NCBI GenBank assembly: GCA_021802165.1
Contig: JAKAAU010000108.1
Span: forward strand, 1 to 5,625
Direction: 5' to 3'
From: Thermoplasmata archaeon
GTDB lineage: Archaea > Thermoplasmatota > Thermoplasmata > Thermoplasmatales > Thermoplasmataceae
Length of the DNA: 5,625 nt
A model generated the notes under the pieces. It had not been told where the DNA came from, made no database searches, and saw only the letters and a program-made list of their open reading frames with translations. The translations under genes were made by a program, and so were the position numbers. Below are positions 1-5,596 of this stretch, one piece after another; within the stretch, counting starts at the first letter, position 1, and every line of letters starts with the position of its first letter.

Positions 1-2194
1 ACTGCGAGGGTGCCTGACCGCATATGGAAACTATCTTTCCATCTCTATGTGCTATTTTTATGAGATACCTTATTGCTCTTTTTACTGCAAGGTCACGTTC
101 ATCGAACATAGAGCTCATTTTTCCATTGTTCCTGTCAGATCCCAGAAGCAACATTGTGAGATCATTGGATCCTATGGAATATCCATCAACATACTGATTG
201 AATTTATCTGCAAGCACAATATTGCTCGGTATTTCTGACATGAGAAACAGCTTGAAATCCTTAGTTCTTTCCAATCCATTATCCTCCATTATCTTAACAA
301 CCTTCTTTAATTCCTCAACAGTTCTTGTAAATGGTATCATTACCCATAAATTCTTCAGAAGGTATTCATCCCTGGCTTTTTTAATGGCCTTGAGCTCAAG
401 TTTAAAAGCTTCCTTGTATCTGTCATCGTAATACCTGGATGCTCCCCTCCATCCAAGAAGCGGATTGTCCTCTTCAGGCTCGAATTCGGAACCTCCTTTA
501 AGACTCTTGTATTCATCTGATTTAAAATCCGAGAAACGGAGCACTACAGGTCTGGGGGCAAAATCTCTGCAAACTCTTGCAAGTTCTGAGGATAATTTGT
601 CAACAAAGTAATCCCCACGGCCGCTCTTGATCAGAGATAGTGGGTGCTCCCCTATTTCAGCCCATATAAATTCTTCTCTCATGAGGCCTATACCATCTGA
701 TGGTAGCTTAGATACTCGAGCCGATAACTGGGGTTCACCCATATTTACCAGAACCTTTGTTCCTGTTATTATGTCGCTCTCATAGGAGACAGGGACATCT
801 GGCTCTGGAGTCGTCGAAATTTCAGTAATACCGCCAAGATACACTAGCCCATTTTTTGCATCTACTGTTATTGTTTCACCATCCTTCAGTGTTTCAGTGG
901 CCTTCTGACCGAATGATGATGTACCTACTATACATGGAACTCCAAGTTCTCTGGATATAATTGCTGCATGGCATGTCAATCCCCCCTCGTCTGTAATAAT
1001 TGCTCTGGCCTTTCCCATTATGGGTACCCAGTCAGGGGCTGTCATCTTAGTTACAAGTATATCGCCATCATTGAATTTTTCCATTTCATCAACAGATAGC
1101 AATACTCTGGCAATACCGGATATTTTCCCCGGAGAAGCTGGCAATCCCTTTAATATTACATCATTTTCATCTGCTTCCTTTTCCTGTTGCATTTCTTTCT
1201 CACCGTTGTTATTCTTCCAGACAGTTTCAAATCTCGCCTGCAAAACATATATTTTATGATCAAACGAATCTCTTGCCCATTCTATATCCATGCTGTTTCC
1301 ATAATGCTTTTCAAGCTGTAACCCGTAATTAGCCAGCTGTATTATTTCCTTATCTGATATGGATTGTTTCTGGGCCATTACAGTGTCTACTACTAATTCT
1401 TCAGTGCCACCTGTTTCCAGGCATTTCAGCATTTTCGTCTTATTTGTTATTATTTTGTTTGTAATTTTTAAACTATTTTTATCCACATAGAAAGTATCAG
1501 GAGTGACAACTCCTCCTACTATATATTCGCCGAGACCATAACTGGATTCGACTATTATTTTTGAGTTATCCCCTGTTGAAACATCTACGGTAAACATCAC
1601 ACCGGATACTTCTGAAAATAATTGCTTCTGAACCGCAACTGCAAGGGCAACACTGAAATGGTTAAAGTGTTTTTTTTCTCTGTAATAAATGGCTCTGGGC
1701 GTAAAAAGGCTGGCGAAGCATTCTTTTATATTCTGAACAACATCATCCTCTCCGTGTATATTCAAATAGGTGTCCTGTTCGCCGGCAAAGCTTGCATCCG
1801 GAAGGTCTTCAGATGTAGCAGAGGACCTTACAGCCACATATATATTCTTTTCTTTTTCAATGAGTTTTCTATAATATTCCCTAATTTCCTGACCCAGGGT
1901 GTGGTTAAAATGGGAGCTGAGAAATAACTCCCTAATTTTTTCACTTGCATTTTTTAATTTTCTGGAATTATCTATATCTGTGCTTTTTATTATCTGCAAA
2001 ATCTTATCGTCCAGGTCATTCTCTCTGATGAATTCCCTGTAAGCAAGACTCGTTGTAGAAAATCCATTGGGTACTGGAACCGATTTTAATTTTACCATTT
2101 CTCCAAGATTCGCGGATTTCCCACCCACTATTGGCACATCTTCTTTAGAAATTTCACTAAACCACAATATTCTAGCGCTGGATTTATCTGTCAT
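1..2194 (-). CDS. ppsA: Phosphoenolpyruvate synthase (pyruvate, water dikinase), 3' end cut by window edge
   Basis: Converts pyruvate + ATP + water to phosphoenolpyruvate + AMP + phosphate, the entry to gluconeogenesis; cytoplasmic. 731 codons are visible with no stop. All three domains can be read. The N-terminal ATP-grasp nucleotide domain has VGGKSANLGEM near residue 23, VRSSATSEDLP at about 122-132 and SFAGEQDTYLN just after. The central phosphohistidine domain has GGLTCHAAIISRELG with catalytic His409 (nt 968-970). The C-terminal PEP/pyruvate TIM barrel has GIGLMREEF about 501, LRFSDFKSDEY about 552, NPLLGWRGASRYY about 577, SEIPSN about 653, GSNDLTMLLLG about 675 and ICGQAPS with catalytic Cys725. 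Family members end roughly 30-40 residues after this Cys, so little is missing. Two ATGs lie in tandem (2197 and 2194). The TATA-like box begins 28 nt before 2194, the spacing of the other four genes, so I prefer 2194; 2197 adds one Met. All catalytic residues are present, so it should be active. Confidence 0.96.
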   Translation of the reverse strand, partial: MTDKSSARILWFSEISKEDVPIVGGKSANLGEMVKLKSVPVPNGFSTTSLAYREFIRENDLDDKILQIIKSTDIDNSRKLKNASEKIRELFLSSHFNHTLGQEIREYYRKLIEKEKNIYVAVRSSATSEDLPDASFAGEQDTYLNIHGEDDVVQNIKECFASLFTPRAIYYREKKHFNHFSVALAVAVQKQLFSEVSGVMFTVDVSTGDNSKIIVESSYGLGEYIVGGVVTPDTFYVDKNSLKITNKIITNKTKMLKCLETGGTEELVVDTVMAQKQSISDKEIIQLANYGLQLEKHYGNSMDIEWARDSFDHKIYVLQARFETVWKNNNGEKEMQQEKEADENDVILKGLPASPGKISGIARVLLSVDEMEKFNDGDILVTKMTAPDWVPIMGKARAIITDEGGLTCHAAIISRELGVPCIVGTSSFGQKATETLKDGETITVDAKNGLVYLGGITEISTTPEPDVPVSYESDIITGTKVLVNMGEPQLSARVSKLPSDGIGLMREEFIWAEIGEHPLSLIKSGRGDYFVDKLSSELARVCRDFAPRPVVLRFSDFKSDEYKSLKGGSEFEPEEDNPLLGWRGASRYYDDRYKEAFKLELKAIKKARDEYLLKNLWVMIPFTRTVEELKKVVKIMEDNGLERTKDFKLFLMSEIPSNIVLADKFNQYVDGYSIGSNDLTMLLLGSDRNNGKMSSMFDERDLAVKRAIRYLIKIAHRDGKIVSICGQAPSQ

Positions 2195-2197
2195 CAT

Positions 2198-2209
2198 GTA
2201 AATATTTAC
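2198..2209. repeat. 12-bp perfect palindrome between ppsA TATA box and start codon
   Basis: GTAAATATTTAC is a perfect inverted repeat located just upstream of the ppsA start and downstream of its TATA box. A protein bound here would block RNA polymerase loading, so it is a candidate operator for gluconeogenic control. Short A/T palindromes arise easily by chance in DNA of this composition, so this is tentative. Confidence 0.3.
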
Positions 2210-2214
2210 TCTTG

Positions 2215-2222
2215 ATATTTAA
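2215..2222 (-). promoter_or_regulatory. TATA box of ppsA
   Basis: On the minus strand the octamer TTAAATAT begins 28 nt before the ATG at 2194 and 25 nt before the ATG at 2197. The 28-nt spacing recurs at the other four genes, so it favours a leaderless transcript starting at 2194. No Shine-Dalgarno-like sequence lies between box and start. The box is seen directly; its function is inferred from archaeal promoter architecture. Confidence 0.6.
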
Positions 2223-2263
2223 CTACTACTCAAAATGATAACGATTTTTCGACAATTCACGTG

Positions 2264-2271
2264 TATAATAT
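2264..2271 (+). promoter_or_regulatory. Strong TATA box facing right in the ppsA-hydrolase spacer
   Basis: TATAATAT, within the longer run TATAATATATAG, begins exactly 28 nt before an ATG at 2292 that opens only a 7-codon ORF. It lies 35 nt before the in-frame start of a 31-codon ORF at 2299. It is about 220 nt before the hydrolase gene, too far to be that gene's leaderless promoter. It could drive a small RNA, the short ORF, or a longer leader of the hydrolase mRNA. Confidence 0.4.
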
Positions 2272-2298
2272 ATAGTAAAAGTTTAGGGACCATGAATT

Positions 2299-2394
2299 AT
2301 GAACATGCAAAATAAACATAAATTGATTAAGAACACTGTAGTTTCAATTCTTTTCAGTCTATTCTGTATAAATTTATTATATGAAACGTTATAA
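2299..2394 (+). CDS. Doubtful 31-aa hydrophobic small protein
   Basis: A 31-codon ORF reads from ATG at 2299 to TAA at 2392-2394. The product begins with a short polar/basic stretch containing three Lys and one His (MNMQNKHKLIK) followed by a hydrophobic segment (TVVSILFSLFCINLLY), the pattern of a small single-span membrane protein with the N-terminus inside. A strong TATA box lies 35 nt upstream, and a weak AGGGA lies 9 nt before the ATG. Random A+T-rich DNA often encodes Phe/Leu/Ile-rich short ORFs, so the hydrophobicity alone proves little. No homologue is recognised. The rest of the 2195-2487 spacer holds only the promoters described and A/T-rich sequence. Confidence 0.17.
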   Translation: MNMQNKHKLIKNTVVSILFSLFCINLLYETL

Positions 2395-2459
2395 CAATAA
2401 ATTTAAATATAATAAATATATAACAGATATTTACTTCAAGTGTTTTGATGTGCACAAGT

Positions 2460-2467
2460 TTTAATTA
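2460..2467 (+). promoter_or_regulatory. TATA box of the alpha/beta hydrolase gene
   Basis: The octamer TTTAATTA begins 28 nt before the ATG at 2488. The same octamer stands at the same distance before the DtxR-family gene (4120-4127). There is no Shine-Dalgarno motif before the ATG, so a leaderless mRNA is likely. An ATG at 2478 is out of frame with the gene and lies too close to the box to be its start. Confidence 0.65.
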
Positions 2468-2487
2468 ACATAGAGACATGAGCAATT

Positions 2488-3078
2488 ATGTTAGAAGACA
2501 AATATATTACAATACAGGATTCAAAAATACATTATATAGAACAGGGAACCGGAATACCCGTGATATTCTGTCATGGGGCAAGATTCAATGCAAGAACATA
2601 TGAAGAATCAGGAACAATTCAAATCACCGCTGATAGTGGTTACCGCGCTATTTCTATCGACTTTCCTGGCTATGGGAAATCCGAGAATTTATCAGCAGAT
2701 CTTTTTTCATTTATTGCAGAATTTATGGATGCCATGAAATTAGAACCGTCCGTAGTGCTTGGAGCTTCCATGGGTGGAGAAGCTGTAGTCGGCTTTGCAA
2801 CAAAATTTCCAGAAAAGGTAAAAGCTCTGATACTGGTGGGAGCAGTAGGTGTTACCGAAATGGAATCAGAATTAAGTAAAATTTCTAAAATACCAACATT
2901 ACTTATCTGGGGGAAAAACGATGCGATTTCCGCGTCTTCTAATTATGAAATTATAATGCGCTATAACCAATCTGCCGAATTTTCTAACATAGGCCGCCAG
3001 CATGCATGTTATCTGGATGATGCAAAAGGATTCAATGATCGCATTAAAGAATTTTTAGAAGAAATAAAATCCAAATAA
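2488..3078 (+). CDS. Alpha/beta hydrolase, small lidless type resembling ABHD14/CIB
   Basis: 196 residues with a complete alpha/beta-hydrolase core and no signal peptide. The oxyanion-hole motif HGA is at 29-31, and DFPGYGKS follows strand 4 at about 58-65. The nucleophile elbow GASMGG gives Ser94, WGKNDAIS gives Asp145, and GRQHACYLDD gives His172: a complete catalytic triad. Only about 15 residues separate the strand ending LILVGAVG from the next core strand, IPTLLIWG, so there is no lid domain and the active site should be open. The HGARFNARTYEESGT block and HACYLDD around the catalytic His resemble the ABHD14/CIB branch as I recall it, whose human member ABHD14B is reported to act as a lysine deacetylase. 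The substrate here is unknown; an esterase or acyl-transfer role is possible. It is a single-gene unit, convergent with the flavoprotein gene 8 bp away. Confidence 0.92.
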   Translation: MLEDKYITIQDSKIHYIEQGTGIPVIFCHGARFNARTYEESGTIQITADSGYRAISIDFPGYGKSENLSADLFSFIAEFMDAMKLEPSVVLGASMGGEAVVGFATKFPEKVKALILVGAVGVTEMESELSKISKIPTLLIWGKNDAISASSNYEIIMRYNQSAEFSNIGRQHACYLDDAKGFNDRIKEFLEEIKSK

Positions 3079-3079
3079 C

Positions 3080-3085
3080 TTTTTT
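3080..3085 (+). terminator. Oligo-T terminator candidate after the hydrolase gene
   Basis: A TTTTTT run begins 2 nt after the hydrolase stop codon and occupies most of the 8-bp gap to the convergent flavoprotein gene. Archaeal RNA polymerase terminates at oligo-T in the non-template strand without needing a hairpin, and none is visible. In the opposite direction the flavoprotein transcript meets only a mixed T-rich stretch inside the hydrolase 3' end (about 3057-3070). Confidence 0.4.
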
Positions 3086-3086
3086 A

Positions 3087-4040
3087 TTAAATAAAATGTT
3101 TTAAGAAAGGAAGTATATCAAGTTTTATCCCAAAATCATTCACTGTTCGCTTTACATACTTTATAGCATAAATATTGGTGGGATTTATAATTTTTCCAGA
3201 CCGAATATTAAAGATCAATCTAGATAATTTATAGTAATATCCGAATTCTTTTGATATAGCTTTCGTATAAGCATTTAGCAATTCTTCCTTATCATATTTC
3301 TTTATACATTGAAATAACAGCTCCGCACTTCTCAACGAAGGAATTATTCCCTCTCCTGTGATGGGAGAAACGGTGCCTATTGCCTCACCTATTCCGATTA
3401 TATTCTCTCTTGACATGGAATCAAACAGTGGGACCATCCTTATATTTCTAGATGTAATTTTTAAGGGAATAGATTTCCTGACAGTATTTAGATCGGCAAT
3501 GGAGAGAGACCCTGCACCCACATGATATTTATTACCTAGTGGAAAACTCCAGAAATATCCACGACCTCCTTTAAAAAAGTAAAAATAAAAATCCCTATGA
3601 TCAGATTGATCCGTTAAATATTCAAGAGAATAATACTGTCTGTCATTCTTAGATTTTCCCAAGTAGGCCCTTGTTATCCCTGTAGCATCAACAATCATGT
3701 CCTTATTTTGTTTATCAATAGGCAAAATTTTTAAATTATTGCTCTCATCCTTTTCCAGTTGATTTTTATCAAATGTACAAAGTCCAGAAGATTCAAGATG
3801 TTTTTCCTGGAAATTATTCCCTGAGAATGTTATGTTTTTTGCTCTGGAAAGTACATATTTTTGAAAATCTACACCGATTACATCCATATATCCCTTCATA
3901 ATATTTTCATTAGTTGCGTACCCGCATGGTATATAGAAATCATCCTTCTTTATATCGTAGCCAGAGACGTCAAAGCCATCATTTTTCAGTCTCCAGTATA
4001 AATATAATCCTGAAATTCCAAGTCCGGCTATTCTTATCAT
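3087..4040 (-). CDS. FAD-dependent oxidoreductase, geranylgeranyl reductase family (compact form)
   Basis: 317 residues with the family hallmarks in order. The Rossmann FAD site GLGISG is at 6-11, with an acidic residue ending strand 2 (Asp29). IPCGYAT, with Cys39, matches the conserved CG motif of geranylgeranyl reductases. CTFDKNQL at 88-95 matches the family FD motif. VDATG is at 117-121. GYFWSFPLG at about 161-169 corresponds to the YxWxFP substrate-pocket motif. GIGEAIGTVSPITGEGI at 216-232 is the second FAD-binding motif, with Glu219 where Asp is more usual. Relatives saturate isoprenoid chains of archaeal lipids or quinones; the substrate here is inferred, not shown. It is shorter than the usual roughly 390-450 residues: the stretch from the FD motif to DATG is only about 25 residues, suggesting loss of the strands normally there. 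It is divergent from the DtxR-family gene and could be under its control. No membrane segment is obvious. Confidence 0.85.
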   Translation of the reverse strand: MIRIAGLGISGLYLYWRLKNDGFDVSGYDIKKDDFYIPCGYATNENIMKGYMDVIGVDFQKYVLSRAKNITFSGNNFQEKHLESSGLCTFDKNQLEKDESNNLKILPIDKQNKDMIVDATGITRAYLGKSKNDRQYYSLEYLTDQSDHRDFYFYFFKGGRGYFWSFPLGNKYHVGAGSLSIADLNTVRKSIPLKITSRNIRMVPLFDSMSRENIIGIGEAIGTVSPITGEGIIPSLRSAELLFQCIKKYDKEELLNAYTKAISKEFGYYYKLSRLIFNIRSGKIINPTNIYAIKYVKRTVNDFGIKLDILPFLKHFI

Positions 4041-4060
4041 TTATTTCAAAACCCTATGAT

Positions 4061-4068
4061 TATATATT
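4061..4068 (-). promoter_or_regulatory. TATA box of the flavoprotein gene
   Basis: The minus-strand octamer AATATATA begins 28 nt before the ATG at 4040. It sits in a longer A/T run, so the exact register is uncertain. No ribosome binding site is visible before the ATG, again suggesting a leaderless mRNA. Confidence 0.55.
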
Positions 4069-4119
4069 ATTATACTTTTTATGTTCCTATTCAAATCTTC
4101 ACATAGGCAAATAAAAAGA

Positions 4120-4127
4120 TTTAATTA
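4120..4127 (+). promoter_or_regulatory. TATA box of the DtxR-family regulator gene
   Basis: TTTAATTA begins 28 nt before the ATG at 4148, identical in sequence and spacing to the box of the hydrolase gene. It is preceded by the purine-rich ATAAAAAGA, which fits a BRE-like element. No Shine-Dalgarno site precedes the ATG, so the transcript is probably leaderless. Confidence 0.65.
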
Positions 4128-4138
4128 TACATACCTAA
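4120..4138 (+). promoter_or_regulatory. Candidate DtxR/IdeR-like operator overlapping the regulator promoter
   Basis: This 19-bp stretch spans the TATA box and ends in ACCTAA, the right half-site of the bacterial IdeR box TTAGGTTAGGCTAACCTAA. By hand it matches that consensus at 12 of 19 positions, but the left half is poor. Its placement over the promoter would suit autoregulation by the encoded repressor. Archaeal DtxR homologues need not use the bacterial consensus, so this is speculative. Confidence 0.25.
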
Positions 4139-4147
4139 TTGTGAGTT

Positions 4148-4771
4148 ATGAATTTCAAAAATAATGAGGAAGATTACGTAAAAACAATTTTTTCATTATC
4201 TGAAGCCTTTGAGCTGGTGAATGAACATCAGATAAGTAAAGACCTAAACGTTTCAATGGCCACAGTATCAGAATATCTCGGTAAACTGGAAAAAAAGAAA
4301 CTAATAAAAAAAGATGGGAGAAACATCGCGCTAACAAAAAATGGCTATGCCATGGCAATACCTGTAATCAAGAAACACAGGATCTCTGAAGTATTCGCCG
4401 TAAAGATGCTAGAAGTTCCTTGGGAGTATTCACATTCAGCAGTTATGGATATCGAACATACCATAGAAGATCGATATTTTGATAATTTTATTAAAAATCT
4501 TGGGAATCCAATGAAATGTCCTCATGGAAATATGATTTATAACATAGCCAAAATAGATGATATCAGTCCATTACAGGCACCCCCCGGTAGGTATAGAATC
4601 AGTAGGATTGTTTATGAAGATACACCTGTGTTGAAGAAAATGGCGGATCTGGATATGTATCCTGATACAGAAGTAGAGGTAATAAATGCAGATATAATAA
4701 TATTATCCAACAGCAATGGTGAGCTTAAATTACCGTATTCTATGTTAAAAACTATAAGATTAGTGGGATAA
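4148..4771 (+). CDS. DtxR/IdeR/MntR-family metal-dependent transcriptional repressor
   Basis: 207 residues, the three-domain architecture of DtxR/IdeR. The N-terminal winged helix (about 1-70) has the recognition helix VSMATVSEYLGKLEKKKLI at 35-53. The metal-binding/dimerisation domain (about 71-128) carries KHRISEVF, the PWEYSH segment and CPHGN. The C-terminal FeoA/SH3-like domain (about 140-207) includes APPGRYRISRI and LDMYPDTEVEVI. Predicted ligands aligned to IdeR are His77, Glu81 and His96 for the ancillary site, and Met100, Glu103 and His104 for the primary site. Met100 replaces the Cys of IdeR, and Asp9 in EEDY aligns with the Met10 (IdeR) / Asp8 (MntR) ligand. Family members bind Fe(II) or Mn(II) and then repress metal uptake or storage genes; which metal applies here cannot be told. 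It is divergent from the flavoprotein gene across 107 bp and possibly regulates it and itself. Confidence 0.93.
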   Translation: MNFKNNEEDYVKTIFSLSEAFELVNEHQISKDLNVSMATVSEYLGKLEKKKLIKKDGRNIALTKNGYAMAIPVIKKHRISEVFAVKMLEVPWEYSHSAVMDIEHTIEDRYFDNFIKNLGNPMKCPHGNMIYNIAKIDDISPLQAPPGRYRISRIVYEDTPVLKKMADLDMYPDTEVEVINADIIILSNSNGELKLPYSMLKTIRLVG

Positions 4772-4824
4772 TTTAAATTTATGTCTATTTATAAGAGGTC
4801 AATTATTTAAGCACTGAGTTAAAT

Positions 4825-5568
4825 CTATTTTTTAGCTGGTTTTACCGGTTTTTTTGTAGAAATTGTTCTTTTTTTCACAGTCATATTATTTTCCACAAGG
4901 AATCTGTACTTTTCCAGTAAGCCTTTAAAATTGTCATTTGCAGAGTTAAGGAGTTCTACAGTGTCCTCAAGTGATCTTTCCCTCATTTCATGCATCTGGA
5001 TTTTCTGCTCAAGATCATAATTCTTCATTTTAATTTCTGCAATAATATCATTTTTTTCTTCTAAATTATGTTCAAGTGTGCTGATTCTTGATTCCAGCTT
5101 TTTGGTAATAAGGGTAAAATCAGAATTACTCTTTTCCATTTCCCTAAGCTTTATTTGCGTCTCTGTTATAGATTTGTTTTTTTCCTCCAGTTCCTCTTTA
5201 AGTTTAGTTATGGTGTCCTGAGATGAAGCGGTAGCATTCTCAAGATCATCCCGGAGCTGGCCATTTTCTTCTAAAAGCTTACTATTTCTCTCTATTTCAG
5301 CATTTTTCGCTTCCAGCTCCTGTCTCAGATTCTGGACCTGCTGTTCTGAAGCCTCTAGAGCCTCATTTGTATTAAGTAAGGACTGCTTGACCGATTCATT
5401 TTCCTCCTGAAGTTCTTTTTGAACCTTATTGTCATAAGCTATTTTATTTTCCAGCTCTTCCGAATGAGATTTCAACTGTTCATTTTCTGCTGCCATAGTT
5501 TTCATATTATCATGCATTCTTTCTATCTGGGCTTGAAACTCTTCGAGCTGTTTTTTAGCGTTCGCCAT
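4825..5568 (-). CDS. Long coiled-coil protein with lysine-rich C-terminal tail, function unknown
   Basis: 247 residues of Glu/Lys/Gln/Asn/Leu-rich sequence. Taking Leu8 as heptad position a and Phe11 as d, one register runs without a visible stutter to about residue 228, some 31 heptads. Mostly hydrophobic residues occupy a/d (for example Ile15, Met18, Leu64, Val78, Leu81, Leu123, Leu127, Leu141, Leu158, Ile162, Leu165, Ile190, Leu200, Leu218, Tyr221), with polar interruptions. There is no Cys or Trp, only two Gly, and no Pro before the tail. The last 16 residues, from KKRTISTKK to the end, hold eight Lys/Arg and the only two Pro, resembling a basic nucleic-acid-binding tail. There is no signal peptide or membrane span. 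A structural, chromosome-organising or scaffold role is possible but unproven; low-complexity similarity to myosin or SMC arms would be uninformative. There is no head domain or ATPase motif, so it is not an SMC protein. Confidence 0.85.
   Translation of the reverse strand: MANAKKQLEEFQAQIERMHDNMKTMAAENEQLKSHSEELENKIAYDNKVQKELQEENESVKQSLLNTNEALEASEQQVQNLRQELEAKNAEIERNSKLLEENGQLRDDLENATASSQDTITKLKEELEEKNKSITETQIKLREMEKSNSDFTLITKKLESRISTLEHNLEEKNDIIAEIKMKNYDLEQKIQMHEMRERSLEDTVELLNSANDNFKGLLEKYRFLVENNMTVKKRTISTKKPVKPAKK
4828..4875 (+). terminator. Cluster of oligo-T runs likely ending the regulator transcript
   Basis: On the plus strand, TTTTTT (4828-4833), TTTTTTT (4849-4855) and TTTTTTT (4869-4875) follow the regulator stop by about 55-105 nt. 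They lie inside the 3' end of the convergent coiled-coil gene, where the same bases are its lysine codons. Serial oligo-T tracts are typical archaeal termination signals. The 53-bp intergenic gap itself (4772-4824) contains no T run of this length and no gene. Confidence 0.35.
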
Positions 5569-5588
5569 AATAGAATATATGTTAAGGC

Positions 5589-5596
5589 ATATATAA
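5589..5596 (-). promoter_or_regulatory. TATA box of the coiled-coil protein gene
   Basis: The minus-strand octamer TTATATAT begins 28 nt before the ATG at 5568, matching the spacing of the other genes here and supporting that start codon. No Shine-Dalgarno motif lies between. Beyond it, 5597-5625 is A/T-rich upstream sequence with no recognisable gene. Confidence 0.6.

Noticed and set aside
47..1927. Plus-strand open frames at 47-238, 198-431, 1020-1259 and 1622-1927
   Set aside because: All lie antisense to the ppsA reading frame, which has recognisable catalytic motifs throughout. Their products are low-complexity and match no known family.
2219..2293. Minus-strand 24-codon frame in the ppsA-hydrolase spacer (MVPKLLLYIIH...)
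   Set aside because: No suitably spaced TATA box was identified for it, it overlaps the ppsA promoter, and such length is expected by chance.
2335..2360. CRISPR-like GTTTCAATTC near 2341
   Set aside because: It occurs once, with no repeat-spacer periodicity.
3914..4114. Plus-strand 66-codon frame overlapping the flavoprotein start and the divergent promoter
   Set aside because: It is antisense to the FAD-binding N-terminus and runs through the promoter region. The product shows no domain.
4155..4358. Minus-strand 67-codon frame
   Set aside because: It is antisense to the winged-helix domain of the DtxR-family gene, a shadow of real coding sequence.
4781..4810. Nine-codon ATG frame after the regulator gene
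   Set aside because: Too short and without its own promoter, it sits in a 53-bp convergent gap.
4825..5568. Possible SMC/Rad50 or myosin relationship of the coiled-coil protein
   Set aside because: There are no Walker motifs, hinge or head domain. Similarity would rest only on heptad composition.
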